A stretch of DNA of 44,090 bases from Patescibacteria group bacterium (GTDB lineage Bacteria > Patescibacteriota > Minisyncoccia > UBA6257 > HR35): positions 1 through 44,090 of the forward strand of contig JAUQQM010000001.1 in the NCBI GenBank assembly GCA_030549895.1. The letters run 5' to 3'. The notes under the pieces were generated by a model, which worked only from the letters and a program-made list of their open reading frames with translations, made no database searches and had not been told where the DNA came from. The position numbers were made by a program, and so were the translations under genes. This document shows positions 1-9,073 of this stretch, one piece after another (the first letter of the stretch is position 1; each line of letters opens with the position of its first letter).

Positions 1-848
1 TTTCCTAATAATAATATCCAAGACCTATTTGGGGGTAAAATAGATACTTTAATCCATGCTTCAATGGAGTGAATAGTATTACCCGTTGATAAACCTGAAA
101 CTGAAGCTACATTCACATAATCATCCATTCCATCAAAACTTAAAGCCTTACCTACTTTACCATCTACCCATTGAGGTCCATTATATAAAGTTCCATGATT
201 ATTATTTCCAGAATAATCTTTAGCAATATTTCCACTTCCTTCATCAAAAGGCCAATAACCTACTAAACCTTGAGCTTGATCTATTAAGTTTTTATTATTA
301 CCTACAGAATAGATATGAGGAAAATTATCTCCATCTTGTTTTGATGAGACTTTCTCACCTTTAAGATTCTCTAAAAAACTATAAAGAGCATAACTTCCTC
401 CAACAACAAAAGAATAATAATAAGGAGGCTTATTAAGAGGATCTATTGGTAGTCTAGCAAGCTCTAGATTAGGGAAATTACTAAAAGGAATAGGTATCCA
501 GCCAGTACCATCTACTTTAGAAGGATTATTAGAACATCTATAAGACCAACCTGGAGGAAGACTAGGAAGTTGACTTAACCAGCTTCCACAAGTACTTGAG
601 CTATCTTTTAAGGAAATATAGACAGTATTAGATGAAGCATAACTATTAGGATCAAAATTACCATCAGTCTCTACTGAAAGAAAATAAAAGGCTCTATCTA
701 AAGAATTAAGATCAGTAACTCTTCTTGTATCTCTTACTTTCTTTAAAAGTTCAGCTGGATTAAGAGTTGCAATAAGGATTGTTGCCAGAATTACAATTAT
801 TCCTATAACTACAATAAGCTCTACAAGAGTAAAAGATTGGAGTTTCAT
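1..848 (-). CDS. Type IV prepilin-like protein with C-terminal LamG/concanavalin-like domain (C-terminus cut by window edge)
   Basis: Open reverse frame from ATG at 848 to the window edge: MKLQSFTLVELIVVIGIIVILATILIATLNPAELLKK (prepilin N-methylation motif), later GLVGYWPFDEGSGNIAKDYSGNNNHGTLYNGPQWVDGKVGKALSFDGMDDYVNV (typical LamG-like start). Absent from the ORF track because it is truncated. Confidence 0.88.
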   Translation of the reverse strand, partial: MKLQSFTLVELIVVIGIIVILATILIATLNPAELLKKVRDTRRVTDLNSLDRAFYFLSVETDGNFDPNSYASSNTVYISLKDSSSTCGSWLSQLPSLPPGWSYRCSNNPSKVDGTGWIPIPFSNFPNLELARLPIDPLNKPPYYYSFVVGGSYALYSFLENLKGEKVSSKQDGDNFPHIYSVGNNKNLIDQAQGLVGYWPFDEGSGNIAKDYSGNNNHGTLYNGPQWVDGKVGKALSFDGMDDYVNVASVSGLSTGNTIHSIEAWIKVSILPPNRSWILLLG

Positions 849-864
849 GTTATTTACCTAGATT

Positions 865-892
865 ATAAGGCAAAAAAGAAGATTGAGCAAGT
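865..892 (-). promoter_or_regulatory. Putative promoter of the prepilin gene
   Basis: On the minus strand, TTGCTC, 17 nt, TATAAT, followed a few nt later by the ATG at 848. Confidence 0.45.
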
Positions 893-933
893 ATTTAAGT
901 TTTCCACAGGGTTTAGTGCAATAAATAAATTTC

Positions 934-944
934 TATGTTATAAT
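934..944 (+). promoter_or_regulatory. Extended -10 promoter element TATGTTATAAT upstream of the M23 gene
   Basis: Exact match to a motif recurring before other genes in the window. Confidence 0.5.
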
Positions 945-961
945 ATAATAATACGCTTTAG

Positions 962-1003
962 GCCCTTTAAAAGGGCTTTTTAATTTTAAAAAGTCCTTTT
1001 AGG
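962..1003 (+). other. Hairpin leader / terminator-like structure between promoter and CDS
   Basis: gccctt-taa-aagggc followed by ttttt, overlapping a second possible stem agggcttttta...taaaaagtcct. Confidence 0.5.
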
Positions 1004-1037
1004 GTTTATCAAAATTAGTAAGTTTTTAAAAATATTA

Positions 1038-1763
1038 TTGATTTTTCTCCTTCTTACAAAAGTAGCTTTGGCTGTAGAACTTGAAAATATTCATTTTTCT
1101 ATAGAAAACAATAAAATATTAAACTTTAAGCAAAATTTAGAAAAAAAAGAAACTTCTTCTAAAAAAATAGTCTCTAAAACTAAACCATCTCAATATTATA
1201 TTTATCAAGTTGCTCCTGGAGATAGCATTTGGAAAATAGCTAAAAGATTTGGTGTTTCAGTTGAATTTTTGAAAGAAGTTAATAACCTCTTAGAAGGCTC
1301 AGTAATTTATGTAGGTCAAAAAATAATAATTCCGACTATAAGAAGAATCACTTTAAGTGGTTTTCCTATATTTTATGCGGCTTCAAGACCAAAAGAATAT
1401 GTAAATGCTTTTGATAAAATCAATGAAGAATTAATTGTCCCTGTAAGTGGTTACAATTGGGGAGTTGCTCATTACTATAATGCTGTAGATATTGCTGCTC
1501 CTTGTGGCCAAGACATCTATGCTAGTCATAGTGGAAAAGTAAAGTATACTGGATATTCAAATAGTTACGGGTATTATATAATAATTGAGTCCGAAAAAGG
1601 ATTTTCTAGCCTTTATGGCCATCTTTCAAAAATTTTAGTCAAAAATAACTCTTATATCAATCAGGGAGATTTAATTGGTAAAGTAGGTAAGACAGGTATT
1701 ACTACTGGCTGTCATTTACATTTTGAGTTAAGAGGTATAGAGAATCCTTTAATTAAAGAATAA
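1038..1763 (+). CDS. LysM domain plus M23 family metallopeptidase, secreted (true start probably upstream)
   Basis: YQVAPGDSIWKIAKRFGVSVEFLKEVNNL (LysM) and HYYNAVDIAAPCGQDIYASHSGKV...GHLHFELRG-like GCHLHFELRG (M23). Confidence 0.88.
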   Translation: MIFLLLTKVALAVELENIHFSIENNKILNFKQNLEKKETSSKKIVSKTKPSQYYIYQVAPGDSIWKIAKRFGVSVEFLKEVNNLLEGSVIYVGQKIIIPTIRRITLSGFPIFYAASRPKEYVNAFDKINEELIVPVSGYNWGVAHYYNAVDIAAPCGQDIYASHSGKVKYTGYSNSYGYYIIIESEKGFSSLYGHLSKILVKNNSYINQGDLIGKVGKTGITTGCHLHFELRGIENPLIKE

Positions 1764-1764
1764 C

Positions 1765-3036
1765 TTATAAATTTTCTGGTCTTTCAGTAAGACTCACATA
1801 AACTTCAAAAGTATTATTTCCTCTTAGAACCTTTAATTTAACTTTTTGACCAACTTCTTTTTTTGAAATAATATAAGCTAAGGAGTTTTCTTTTGTTATT
1901 TTTTCTCCATCAACTTCTAAAATAATATCTCCTTCTCTAAGACCTGCTTCTTTTGCTGGTGTTCCAGGTAAAACTCCTGGTATTGAACCACTACCTTCAA
2001 TTAAAGCTCCATAACTAACAGGTAGTCCTCTGGATTTAGCTATTTCTTCAGTAATTATTATATATCTTATACCAAGAAAAGGTAATTGAATTTTTCCAGT
2101 TTTTTTAACTTTCTCAAGCATAGAAATAACTCGAGAGGCAGGAATAGCAAAACCTATGTTTTGAGCACCAGAAACAATAGCTGTATTGACTCCTATAACT
2201 TGACCATTAAGATCAATTAATGGTCCACCAGAATTACCATAGTTTATAGCTGCATCAGTTTGAATTAAACTTTCAAGATATTCAGCATTCCCAACTCTAT
2301 CAGAAGCAACAATATTTCTTCTCAGACCAGAAATTACTCCTACACTTACGGTATTTTGAAATTCACCCAAAGCATTACCAATAGCAATAACTGTCTGACC
2401 TAATTCTAATGAATCTGAACTACCAAATTCAGCATAAGGAAGATTAGAAGCATTTATCTTTAAAACTGCTAGATCATCTATTGGATGTTTAGCAATTACT
2501 TTTGCTTTAAATTCTCTTCCATCATTAAGAAAAACTGTATATTCAGCTTTATCATCAGAGACAACATGTTTATTGGTCACAATCAGGCCATCTGGAGAAA
2601 CAATAAAACCACTACCACTAGAGATTTTCATTTTCTGAGTCTCTCTTTCTGGTCGTTGAGGAGTAAAAAATTCTGGTGGTAAAATATCTTGAAATTCTGG
2701 AGGTATTAGTTCTAAAGGAAAGTAAAAACCTCTTTTGATTATTTCAACATCCTTTGTAGCTACTATACTTACAACTGCTGGAGCAACTTTCTTTACTGCC
2801 TCTATTTTTGCTTTTTCATAGTCATTAATGACAATAACTTTTGAAGTTGTTGGTAAACTAGTCGGTGTTGGTGAAGCATTTTTAAATTCAAAAATTCCTC
2901 TAAAAAGATTTATTATTTGCTGAAATTGACTTTCAATAGAATTTTGCCCTTGACCAAAACTTATTCTAGCTAAAATAAAGAAAAGTAAAATTCCACAAAT
3001 TATTATAAAATTTCTAAAATTTTTCTTTGATTCCAT
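1765..3036 (-). CDS. Trypsin-like serine protease with PDZ domain, DegP/HtrA family
   Basis: GSGFIVSPDGLIVTNKHVV, DDLAVLKI, GNSGGPLIDLNGQVIGVNTA, C-terminal PDZ GTPAKEAGLREGDIILEVDG; N-terminal TM segment. Confidence 0.93.
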   Translation of the reverse strand: MESKKNFRNFIIICGILLFFILARISFGQGQNSIESQFQQIINLFRGIFEFKNASPTPTSLPTTSKVIVINDYEKAKIEAVKKVAPAVVSIVATKDVEIIKRGFYFPLELIPPEFQDILPPEFFTPQRPERETQKMKISSGSGFIVSPDGLIVTNKHVVSDDKAEYTVFLNDGREFKAKVIAKHPIDDLAVLKINASNLPYAEFGSSDSLELGQTVIAIGNALGEFQNTVSVGVISGLRRNIVASDRVGNAEYLESLIQTDAAINYGNSGGPLIDLNGQVIGVNTAIVSGAQNIGFAIPASRVISMLEKVKKTGKIQLPFLGIRYIIITEEIAKSRGLPVSYGALIEGSGSIPGVLPGTPAKEAGLREGDIILEVDGEKITKENSLAYIISKKEVGQKVKLKVLRGNNTFEVYVSLTERPENL

Positions 3037-3059
3037 AAATAAAATTATACCATAAACTT

Positions 3060-3536
3060 TTAAATCTGAGAATTTTCTAAATCTAATTCTAGCTCTTTAA
3101 AAGTAAACTTAATTTTGTCTATTGCTTCATGAATTTTTAAATGATCTTTAAATAAAATTTGGGGGTTTTCCGCAACTTTTAAGATATCTTCATAAAAAGT
3201 AAGTTTTTCTTTTGGGACATTTTTAATTCTTTGTTGAAGATTTTCTCCTTCATAACCTAAATAATCAAGATATCTTTCTAAAAGACTTAAGGCCTCAAGT
3301 AATGCTTGTTGGGCATTTTCTTCTAAAAGCATTTTTATTTTCTCCCATTTTTGATAATAAAATTCATAATCAAATTCCAGTGGCTCAGTAAGATTTCTAA
3401 ATCTAAAATTTAAAGACCAGATATCTTGAATGAATCTTGACCTTAAAATTACAAGTAAAAGAGCAACAAAAAGAAAGGTTGAAATTGAAAGGGAAATAAC
3501 TTTTAAAATATAAATTATCTTTAGAATGAGCTCCAT
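3060..3536 (-). CDS. Hypothetical protein with one N-terminal TM helix
   Basis: ORF overlapping gatA by 16 nt; hydrophobic N-terminus followed by a charged helical region. Confidence 0.6.
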   Translation of the reverse strand: MELILKIIYILKVISLSISTFLFVALLLVILRSRFIQDIWSLNFRFRNLTEPLEFDYEFYYQKWEKIKMLLEENAQQALLEALSLLERYLDYLGYEGENLQQRIKNVPKEKLTFYEDILKVAENPQILFKDHLKIHEAIDKIKFTFKELELDLENSQI

Positions 3537-4906
3537 TTTTTCTCTAAAATTTCAGCAAAATCAAGTAAAGAAAGATCTGAAAAATGATCTCCTATAATCT
3601 GAAGGCCAACAGGAAGACCCTCTATAAAACCTATATTTAAAGAAAGAGCTGGAAGGCCAGCTAAATTAACCCCAACAGTATAAAGATCAGAAAGATACAT
3701 AGAAAGTGGATCTTTTATTTTCTCTCCAAATTTAAAAGGAAGAGTAGGGGAGGTTGGGGTAAAAATAAAATCTACTTCTTTAAATACTTTTTTGAAGTCT
3801 TCTTTAATTTTATTTCTAAGTTTTAAAGCTCTAACATAATAAGCATCATAATAACCGTGAGAAAGAATAAAAGTACCTAAAAATATTCTTCTTTTTACTT
3901 CTGGCCCAAAACCAGAGCCTCTAGTTGTTTCATAAAGTCTTAAAATACTACTTTGATCTTTTCTCCAACCATAACGAATGCCATCATATCTTGCTAAATT
4001 AGCACTTACTTCTGCTGGCATAACTAAATAATAACAAGCTAAAGCATATTTTGACATTGGAAGATTTATTTCTTTTATCTGAAAATCGCTTTTAATTTCT
4101 TCAATTCTTTCAAAAATTAAATTTTTTATCCTTTCATCAAGACCTTCTTGAAAATATTCTTTTGGTATACCTATTATTTTTGGCTGGACTTGCTTAAAAG
4201 TAAAATTTTTATGAGTTGTTGCATCTAAAGGATCTGGACCAAGGATACTTTCAAAAAGTATTTTTGCATCTTTAACTGTTTTGGCAAATGGTCCTATTTG
4301 ATCTAAAGAAGAAGCCATAGCAATAAGACCATATCTTGAAACAAGACCATAAGTTGGCTTAAAGCCAACAATTCCACAAAAACTAGCTGGTTGTCTAATA
4401 GAACCACCTGTATCAGAACCTAAAGCAAGAGGAGCAAAATCTTTTGCTACAGCTACAGCAGAACCACCAGAAGAACCTCCAGGAACATATTCTGGATTAT
4501 AGGGATTTTTTGTTTTCTTAAAAGCTGAATTTTCTGTTGAAGATCCCATAGCAAATTCATCTAAATTTGTTTTCCCTATAAAAACAGCTCCAAGTTCTCT
4601 TAGTTTTTTTATTACCGTAGCATCATAAGGAGCAATAAAATTTTCTAAGATCTTTGAACCAGCAGTACAAGGATAATCTTTTATAAGAATGTTATCTTTA
4701 ACAGCGATAGGAATACCTGTTAGAAGATGCGCTTTTTTTTCATCAATTAACTTTTGAGCATAATTTATTTGTTCTTCGTCTTCTATTAAATAAAGAAAAC
4801 TTCCATAATCTTTATCTTGTTTTTTTATCCTTTGAAGGTACTCTTGAAAAAGTTCTTTTACACTTATTTCTTGGGCAACAAGCTTTTTGTGAAGCTCTTC
4901 TACCAT
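3521..4906 (-). CDS. gatA: Asp-tRNA(Asn)/Glu-tRNA(Gln) amidotransferase subunit A
   Basis: Amidase signature: AVKDNILIKDYPCTAGSKIL, GKTNLDEFAMGSSTENSAF, PGGSSGGSAVAVA, GSDTGGSIRQPASFCGIVGFKPTYG. Confidence 0.95.
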   Translation of the reverse strand: MVEELHKKLVAQEISVKELFQEYLQRIKKQDKDYGSFLYLIEDEEQINYAQKLIDEKKAHLLTGIPIAVKDNILIKDYPCTAGSKILENFIAPYDATVIKKLRELGAVFIGKTNLDEFAMGSSTENSAFKKTKNPYNPEYVPGGSSGGSAVAVAKDFAPLALGSDTGGSIRQPASFCGIVGFKPTYGLVSRYGLIAMASSLDQIGPFAKTVKDAKILFESILGPDPLDATTHKNFTFKQVQPKIIGIPKEYFQEGLDERIKNLIFERIEEIKSDFQIKEINLPMSKYALACYYLVMPAEVSANLARYDGIRYGWRKDQSSILRLYETTRGSGFGPEVKRRIFLGTFILSHGYYDAYYVRALKLRNKIKEDFKKVFKEVDFIFTPTSPTLPFKFGEKIKDPLSMYLSDLYTVGVNLAGLPALSLNIGFIEGLPVGLQIIGDHFSDLSLLDFAEILEKKWSSF

Positions 4907-4912
4907 AAAGAA

Positions 4913-4935
4913 ATTTTAACATATTATGTTATAAT
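4913..4935. promoter_or_regulatory. Back-to-back divergent extended -10 elements (gatA on minus, tRNA-Ala on plus)
   Basis: Minus TATGTTAAAAT (4913-4923) and plus TATGTTATAAT (4925-4935), near inverted repeats 1 nt apart. Confidence 0.6.
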
Positions 4936-4943
4936 TTAAAATT

Positions 4944-5017
4944 GGGCCCGTAGCTCAACTGGCTAGAGCGCCTGTTTTGCGAACAGGAGGTTACCGGTTC
5001 AAGTCCGGTCGGGTCCA
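4944..5017 (+). tRNA. tRNA-Ala (UGC)
   Basis: Full cloverleaf; acceptor GGGCCCG/CGGGTCC with G3:U70, anticodon loop TTTGCGA (TGC), A73. Confidence 0.95.
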
Positions 5018-5021
5018 CCTT

Positions 5022-5094
5022 GGGCGCGTAGCTCAGTTGGTAGAGCGTCTCGTTGACGTCGAGAAGGTCCTAGGTTCGAGTCCTAGCGCGCCCA
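5022..5094 (+). tRNA. tRNA-Val (GAC)
   Basis: Full cloverleaf; acceptor GGGCGCG/CGCGCCC, anticodon loop TTGACGT (GAC), A73. Confidence 0.95.
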
Positions 5095-5102
5095 CAAATT
5101 TA

Positions 5103-6332
5103 ATGCAGCTTTTTTCAGATTTACATATTCATTCAAAATATTCTCGGGCTTGTTCTAAAGAAATTAGCATTAGAACACTTGCCCAAGGAGCAAAGTGGAA
5201 AGGTATTAATCTTCTTGGTACTGGTGATTTTACCCATCCTTTCTGGCTAAAAGAAATAGAAGAAAATTTAATTGAATTTAAACAAGGAAGTGGTCTTTAT
5301 ATTTTTTCAGAAATACCTGAAGTCTTTTTTGTTCTTTCTTCAGAAATAAATTTCATTTTTCAAAGAGAACAAAAAACAAAAAGAATTCATTTTGTAGTTC
5401 TTACAGAAAATATTGAAAAAGCAAAAGAAATTAACAAATTTTTATCTTTTTATGGAAATTTAGAAGCTGATGGAAGGCCTACTATAACCTTAGATCCGAA
5501 AAATTTTCTCAAAAACGCTTTAGAAATTGATCCTGAAATTATTCTCATACCTGCTCATATTTGGACGCCATGGTTTGGTATTTTAGGCTCTTTTTCTGGT
5601 TTTGATAGTATTGATGAGTGTTTTGAAGAATTAACTAATGAAATTTTAGCAGTAGAAACAGGTCTTTCTTCTGATCCTTTAATGAATTGGCAAGTTGAAT
5701 CTTTAGATAAATTCGCCATTGTTTCATTTTCAGATTCTCATAGCAGTTTACCTCATAGACTTGGAAGAGAAGCTACAGTTCTTAATCTTCAAGAACTTTC
5801 TTTTAAAGGAATTAGAGATGCTTTAAAAAATAAAAAAATAGATTTTACTATTGAATTCTTTCCTGAGGAAGGAAAGTATCACTATGATGGCCATAGAAAT
5901 TGCGGAGTAAGTTTTAGTCCTGAAGAAAGTGAAAAAATAAATAACATATGTCCTGTTTGTCAAAAACCTCTTACAATTGGTGTTTTACATCGAGTTAAAA
6001 AATTAGGAAACAGAGATCCTAATAAAGCACCTAAAAAAATTCCCTTCTTTCGCCTCGTACCTCTTTCAGAAATAATTGCAAAAACTTTTGGTACGTCTGA
6101 GTGGTCAAATAAAGTTAAGGATATTTACTTTTCACTGGTAGAGTCTTTTGGAACAGAATACTCTATCCTTTTAGATGTACCCCTAAAGGAGCTTCAAAAA
6201 GTAGCCCCACAAAAATTAGTTCTTGCTATTGAAAAAGTAAGAAAAAACGATTTAAAAATTATTCCTGGTTATGATGGAGAATATGGTAAAATTGAATTTA
6301 GATTTGATGATGGTCAAAAAAGTCTTTTTTAG
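5103..6332 (+). CDS. PHP-domain protein, endonuclease Q (EndoQ)-like
   Basis: MQLFSDLHIHSKYSRACSKEIS, GTGDFTHP, SFSDSHSSLPHRLGREAT, and a zinc-ribbon-like CGVSFSPEE...CPVCQKPLTIGVLHRVKKLGNR as in EndoQ family. The ORF-track start (4977) lies in the tRNAs; ATG at 5103 is preferred. Confidence 0.8.
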   Translation: MQLFSDLHIHSKYSRACSKEISIRTLAQGAKWKGINLLGTGDFTHPFWLKEIEENLIEFKQGSGLYIFSEIPEVFFVLSSEINFIFQREQKTKRIHFVVLTENIEKAKEINKFLSFYGNLEADGRPTITLDPKNFLKNALEIDPEIILIPAHIWTPWFGILGSFSGFDSIDECFEELTNEILAVETGLSSDPLMNWQVESLDKFAIVSFSDSHSSLPHRLGREATVLNLQELSFKGIRDALKNKKIDFTIEFFPEEGKYHYDGHRNCGVSFSPEESEKINNICPVCQKPLTIGVLHRVKKLGNRDPNKAPKKIPFFRLVPLSEIIAKTFGTSEWSNKVKDIYFSLVESFGTEYSILLDVPLKELQKVAPQKLVLAIEKVRKNDLKIIPGYDGEYGKIEFRFDDGQKSLF

Positions 6333-6339
6333 TTAGTCT

Positions 6340-6672
6340 ATGATTTTAGTAGTTTTAATAAATGAAATTTTAAAGCTTATAGAGACATTTATAAGTTTTT
6401 GGTATAAAGATATACCTAAACATTTTTGGCAAAACTTCCTTGAGCTATTTGATGGTCTTGAACGAAAATTTGCTGTAAGAATAACTTTAGAAAATATATT
6501 TGTCCCACTCTGGCAGGACTACAGTCTTCTAGGTAGAATAATTTCTTTTCCTATAAGAATTTCTAAAATTTTAATTGGAATTTTAATTTATATAGCATTT
6601 TTTTCTGTTAGTTTTGCTATTTTTATTTCAATAGAAGTTTTACCAATTATTTTAATATACCTTTCACTTTAA
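6340..6672 (+). CDS. Small membrane protein upstream of the Clp-like ATPase
   Basis: 110-aa ORF with two hydrophobic segments, 1 nt before the next CDS. Confidence 0.7.
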   Translation: MILVVLINEILKLIETFISFWYKDIPKHFWQNFLELFDGLERKFAVRITLENIFVPLWQDYSLLGRIISFPIRISKILIGILIYIAFFSVSFAIFISIEVLPIILIYLSL

Positions 6673-6673
6673 A

Positions 6674-9073
6674 ATGTGGTATGAACTTCATCCTTTAGAA
6701 AGAATACTTATCTGGAATTTTAATATAGCCGTAAGAATTTTTCTTCTTGTTGCTTCCTTATTTTTTATTTTAAAAGTTAATATTTATTTTGGAATTTTTC
6801 TTTTAATATTTACGATTGTCAATTTTAAAAAATACTTTAAAGCTCAAAAGGAAATTTTACATGAAAAAGGAACACCAGAAGAATTTTTAGATTTTAAATC
6901 AAGAAAAATTTTACTGAAAACATTAAATGAGGCAGAAATTTTAAAAACATTAGATATAGATAAGATCTTTTTAAATTTAGCTTTAAAAGAAAAATATATA
7001 AAAAACATCCTTGCAAGAGCTGGAATGGAAAGTAAGGAATTTTCAAAACTCATAAATGGCTATGAAAAAGAAATTGAAGGAGAAATCAAAAATTCATTTA
7101 AAAAAATTTTAGTCCAAAATATAAACTCTATCCTTAATAAAAGCTATCTTGAGGCCTTGAACTTAGAAATAAATTATATTCCTTTTGGAATCTTATTTAT
7201 AAAATTTTTAGAGTATGATCCTGAACTTGTAAAAAAAATTAAAATAAATCTCCAAGTAGATGAGGAAATTTTATTTAGTGCATTTTTAATTGAAGAATTT
7301 GGAAAAAAAATTAGAGTGAAAGAAAAATATCAAATTACCAAAAATATTTTTGTAAAACCAAAAAAAACGAGTTTTGTAAATAGAGCTTGGACATCAAGAC
7401 CAACACCATTATTGGATTCAATGAGCGAGGATTTAACTTTTCTTGCCTCTTTAGGTAAGATAGGTTATATCGTTGGCCATAAAAATGAAATAGAATTAAC
7501 CTTAGCAGTCCTTGAAAAACCACAAAATAATAATGTAATTTTATTAGGTGAAGTAGGAAGTGGAAAAACAACAATTCTTTATCATTTAGCCTGGTTAATA
7601 AAATCTGATAAAGTACCCAAAAATTTATTTGACAAAAGACTAGTTCTTTTAAATTTAAATCTCCTATTAGAAAAAGAAGAAGAGGTTATTGCAAGAATTA
7701 ACAAGATAATTTATGAAATAAATAGAGCTAAAAATATAATTTTGGCAATGCCTGATGATCCAAGAACAGAAAAAATAATAGAGCATTTCAAAGACTTAGT
7801 TATCTCTCAAACACCATTAATTGTTTTAGCTTCACCTGAAAATTATAAAAATCTTTCAAAACATCCTTATGTAGTTGATACCTTTACTGTAGTTAGAGTA
7901 GGATCGCTTTCTGAAAAAGAAACTCTAACACTTCTTACTTTCGAACTTATAGGCTGGGAAATAAAGTTTAAAATTAAAGTAACAATAAAAGCATTAAAAA
8001 CTGCCATAAAACTTGCAAATAGATTCCTAAAACCAAAACTTTTGCCTGGATCAGCAAGAGAATTGATGTTAGAAACTATAAATATAGCAAAGATAAAAAA
8101 TTTAAAAATAGTAGATGAAAATTTAGTGGCTGAAACGCTTTCTCAACTTATAAATATTCCTGTCAAACCACCAGAGCTTGAAGAAACTCAACTTCTTTTG
8201 AATTTAGAGGAAATAATTCACCAATCATTAATAGATCAGCAAGAGGCAGTAAAAGAAGTCTCCGAAGCCTTAAGAACTTATAGAGCTGGTCTTGGAAAAA
8301 CAAAAGGTCCTATAGGAGTTTTTCTATTTTTAGGACCTACGGGGGTTGGAAAGACAGAACTTGCAAAAACAATAGCAAAAATCTACTTTAACGGTGTTAT
8401 GATAAGACTTGATATGGGTCAATTTCAAGAAGTAAATACAATAGATAATTTAATAGGTTCTGAGTCAACTTCAGGTATCCTTACTGAAAGTGTAAAAAGA
8501 AAACCTTATAGTGTCTTGCTTTTAGATGAATTTGAAAAATGTCATCCAAAAATTTGGGATATATTTTTAGCAATCTTTGATGAGGGTAAAATTCAAGACT
8601 TTACTGGTAGAGAAATAGATTTTTCTAATACAATAATTATTGCGACCTCAAATGCTTTTTCAGAAATAATCTATCAAAAAATAAGAGAAAATAAAACTTA
8701 TGAGGAAATCAAATCTCAAATAAAAGAAAAACTTTACACTATATTTCCCCCAGAGCTTTTAAATAGGTTTGATGGAATTATAATTTTCAAGCCATTAAGT
8801 AAAGGGGATATTAAAAGCATCACCAATTTAAAATTGAAAGACTTAAAGGAAAAAATAAATAAAATTGGATATGAAATTGAAATAAAAGAAGCGGCTATTG
8901 AAAAAATTATTGAAGAAGGATATAGTGAAGTTTTTGGAGCTAGAGCTTTAGAGAGGACAATCCAGGAAAGAATTTATGATGTCCTTTCTAAAAAAATTCT
9001 TGCCAACGAATTTACTAAAGGAAAGAAAATAATTGTTGATTTTCAAAATGAATGGAAATTTTATCAAATATGA
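6674..9073 (+). CDS. Membrane-anchored divergent Clp-type double AAA+ ATPase
   Basis: N-terminal hydrophobic segments; NBD1 Walker A GEVGSGKTT; NBD2 GPTGVGKTELAKTIAK, SVLLLDEFEKCHPKIWDIFLAIFDEGKIQDFTGREIDFSNTIIIATSNA; Clp C-terminal subdomain GYSEVFGARALERTIQERI. Confidence 0.87.
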   Translation: MWYELHPLERILIWNFNIAVRIFLLVASLFFILKVNIYFGIFLLIFTIVNFKKYFKAQKEILHEKGTPEEFLDFKSRKILLKTLNEAEILKTLDIDKIFLNLALKEKYIKNILARAGMESKEFSKLINGYEKEIEGEIKNSFKKILVQNINSILNKSYLEALNLEINYIPFGILFIKFLEYDPELVKKIKINLQVDEEILFSAFLIEEFGKKIRVKEKYQITKNIFVKPKKTSFVNRAWTSRPTPLLDSMSEDLTFLASLGKIGYIVGHKNEIELTLAVLEKPQNNNVILLGEVGSGKTTILYHLAWLIKSDKVPKNLFDKRLVLLNLNLLLEKEEEVIARINKIIYEINRAKNIILAMPDDPRTEKIIEHFKDLVISQTPLIVLASPENYKNLSKHPYVVDTFTVVRVGSLSEKETLTLLTFELIGWEIKFKIKVTIKALKTAIKLANRFLKPKLLPGSARELMLETINIAKIKNLKIVDENLVAETLSQLINIPVKPPELEETQLLLNLEEIIHQSLIDQQEAVKEVSEALRTYRAGLGKTKGPIGVFLFLGPTGVGKTELAKTIAKIYFNGVMIRLDMGQFQEVNTIDNLIGSESTSGILTESVKRKPYSVLLLDEFEKCHPKIWDIFLAIFDEGKIQDFTGREIDFSNTIIIATSNAFSEIIYQKIRENKTYEEIKSQIKEKLYTIFPPELLNRFDGIIIFKPLSKGDIKSITNLKLKDLKEKINKIGYEIEIKEAAIEKIIEEGYSEVFGARALERTIQERIYDVLSKKILANEFTKGKKIIVDFQNEWKFYQI

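Noticed and set aside
4977-5102. N-terminal part of the ORF-track protein MRTGGYRFKSGRVHLGRVAQLVERLVDVEKVLGSSPSAPTN
   Set aside because: It is translation through tRNA-Ala and tRNA-Val; the real CDS starts at 5103.
6844-7574. Two minus-strand ORFs inside the AAA+ gene
   Set aside because: Antisense within a strongly supported CDS.
9052-9069. Upstream start for miaA (MEILSN)
   Set aside because: The ATG at 9070 overlaps the preceding TGA and gives the standard MiaA N-terminus.
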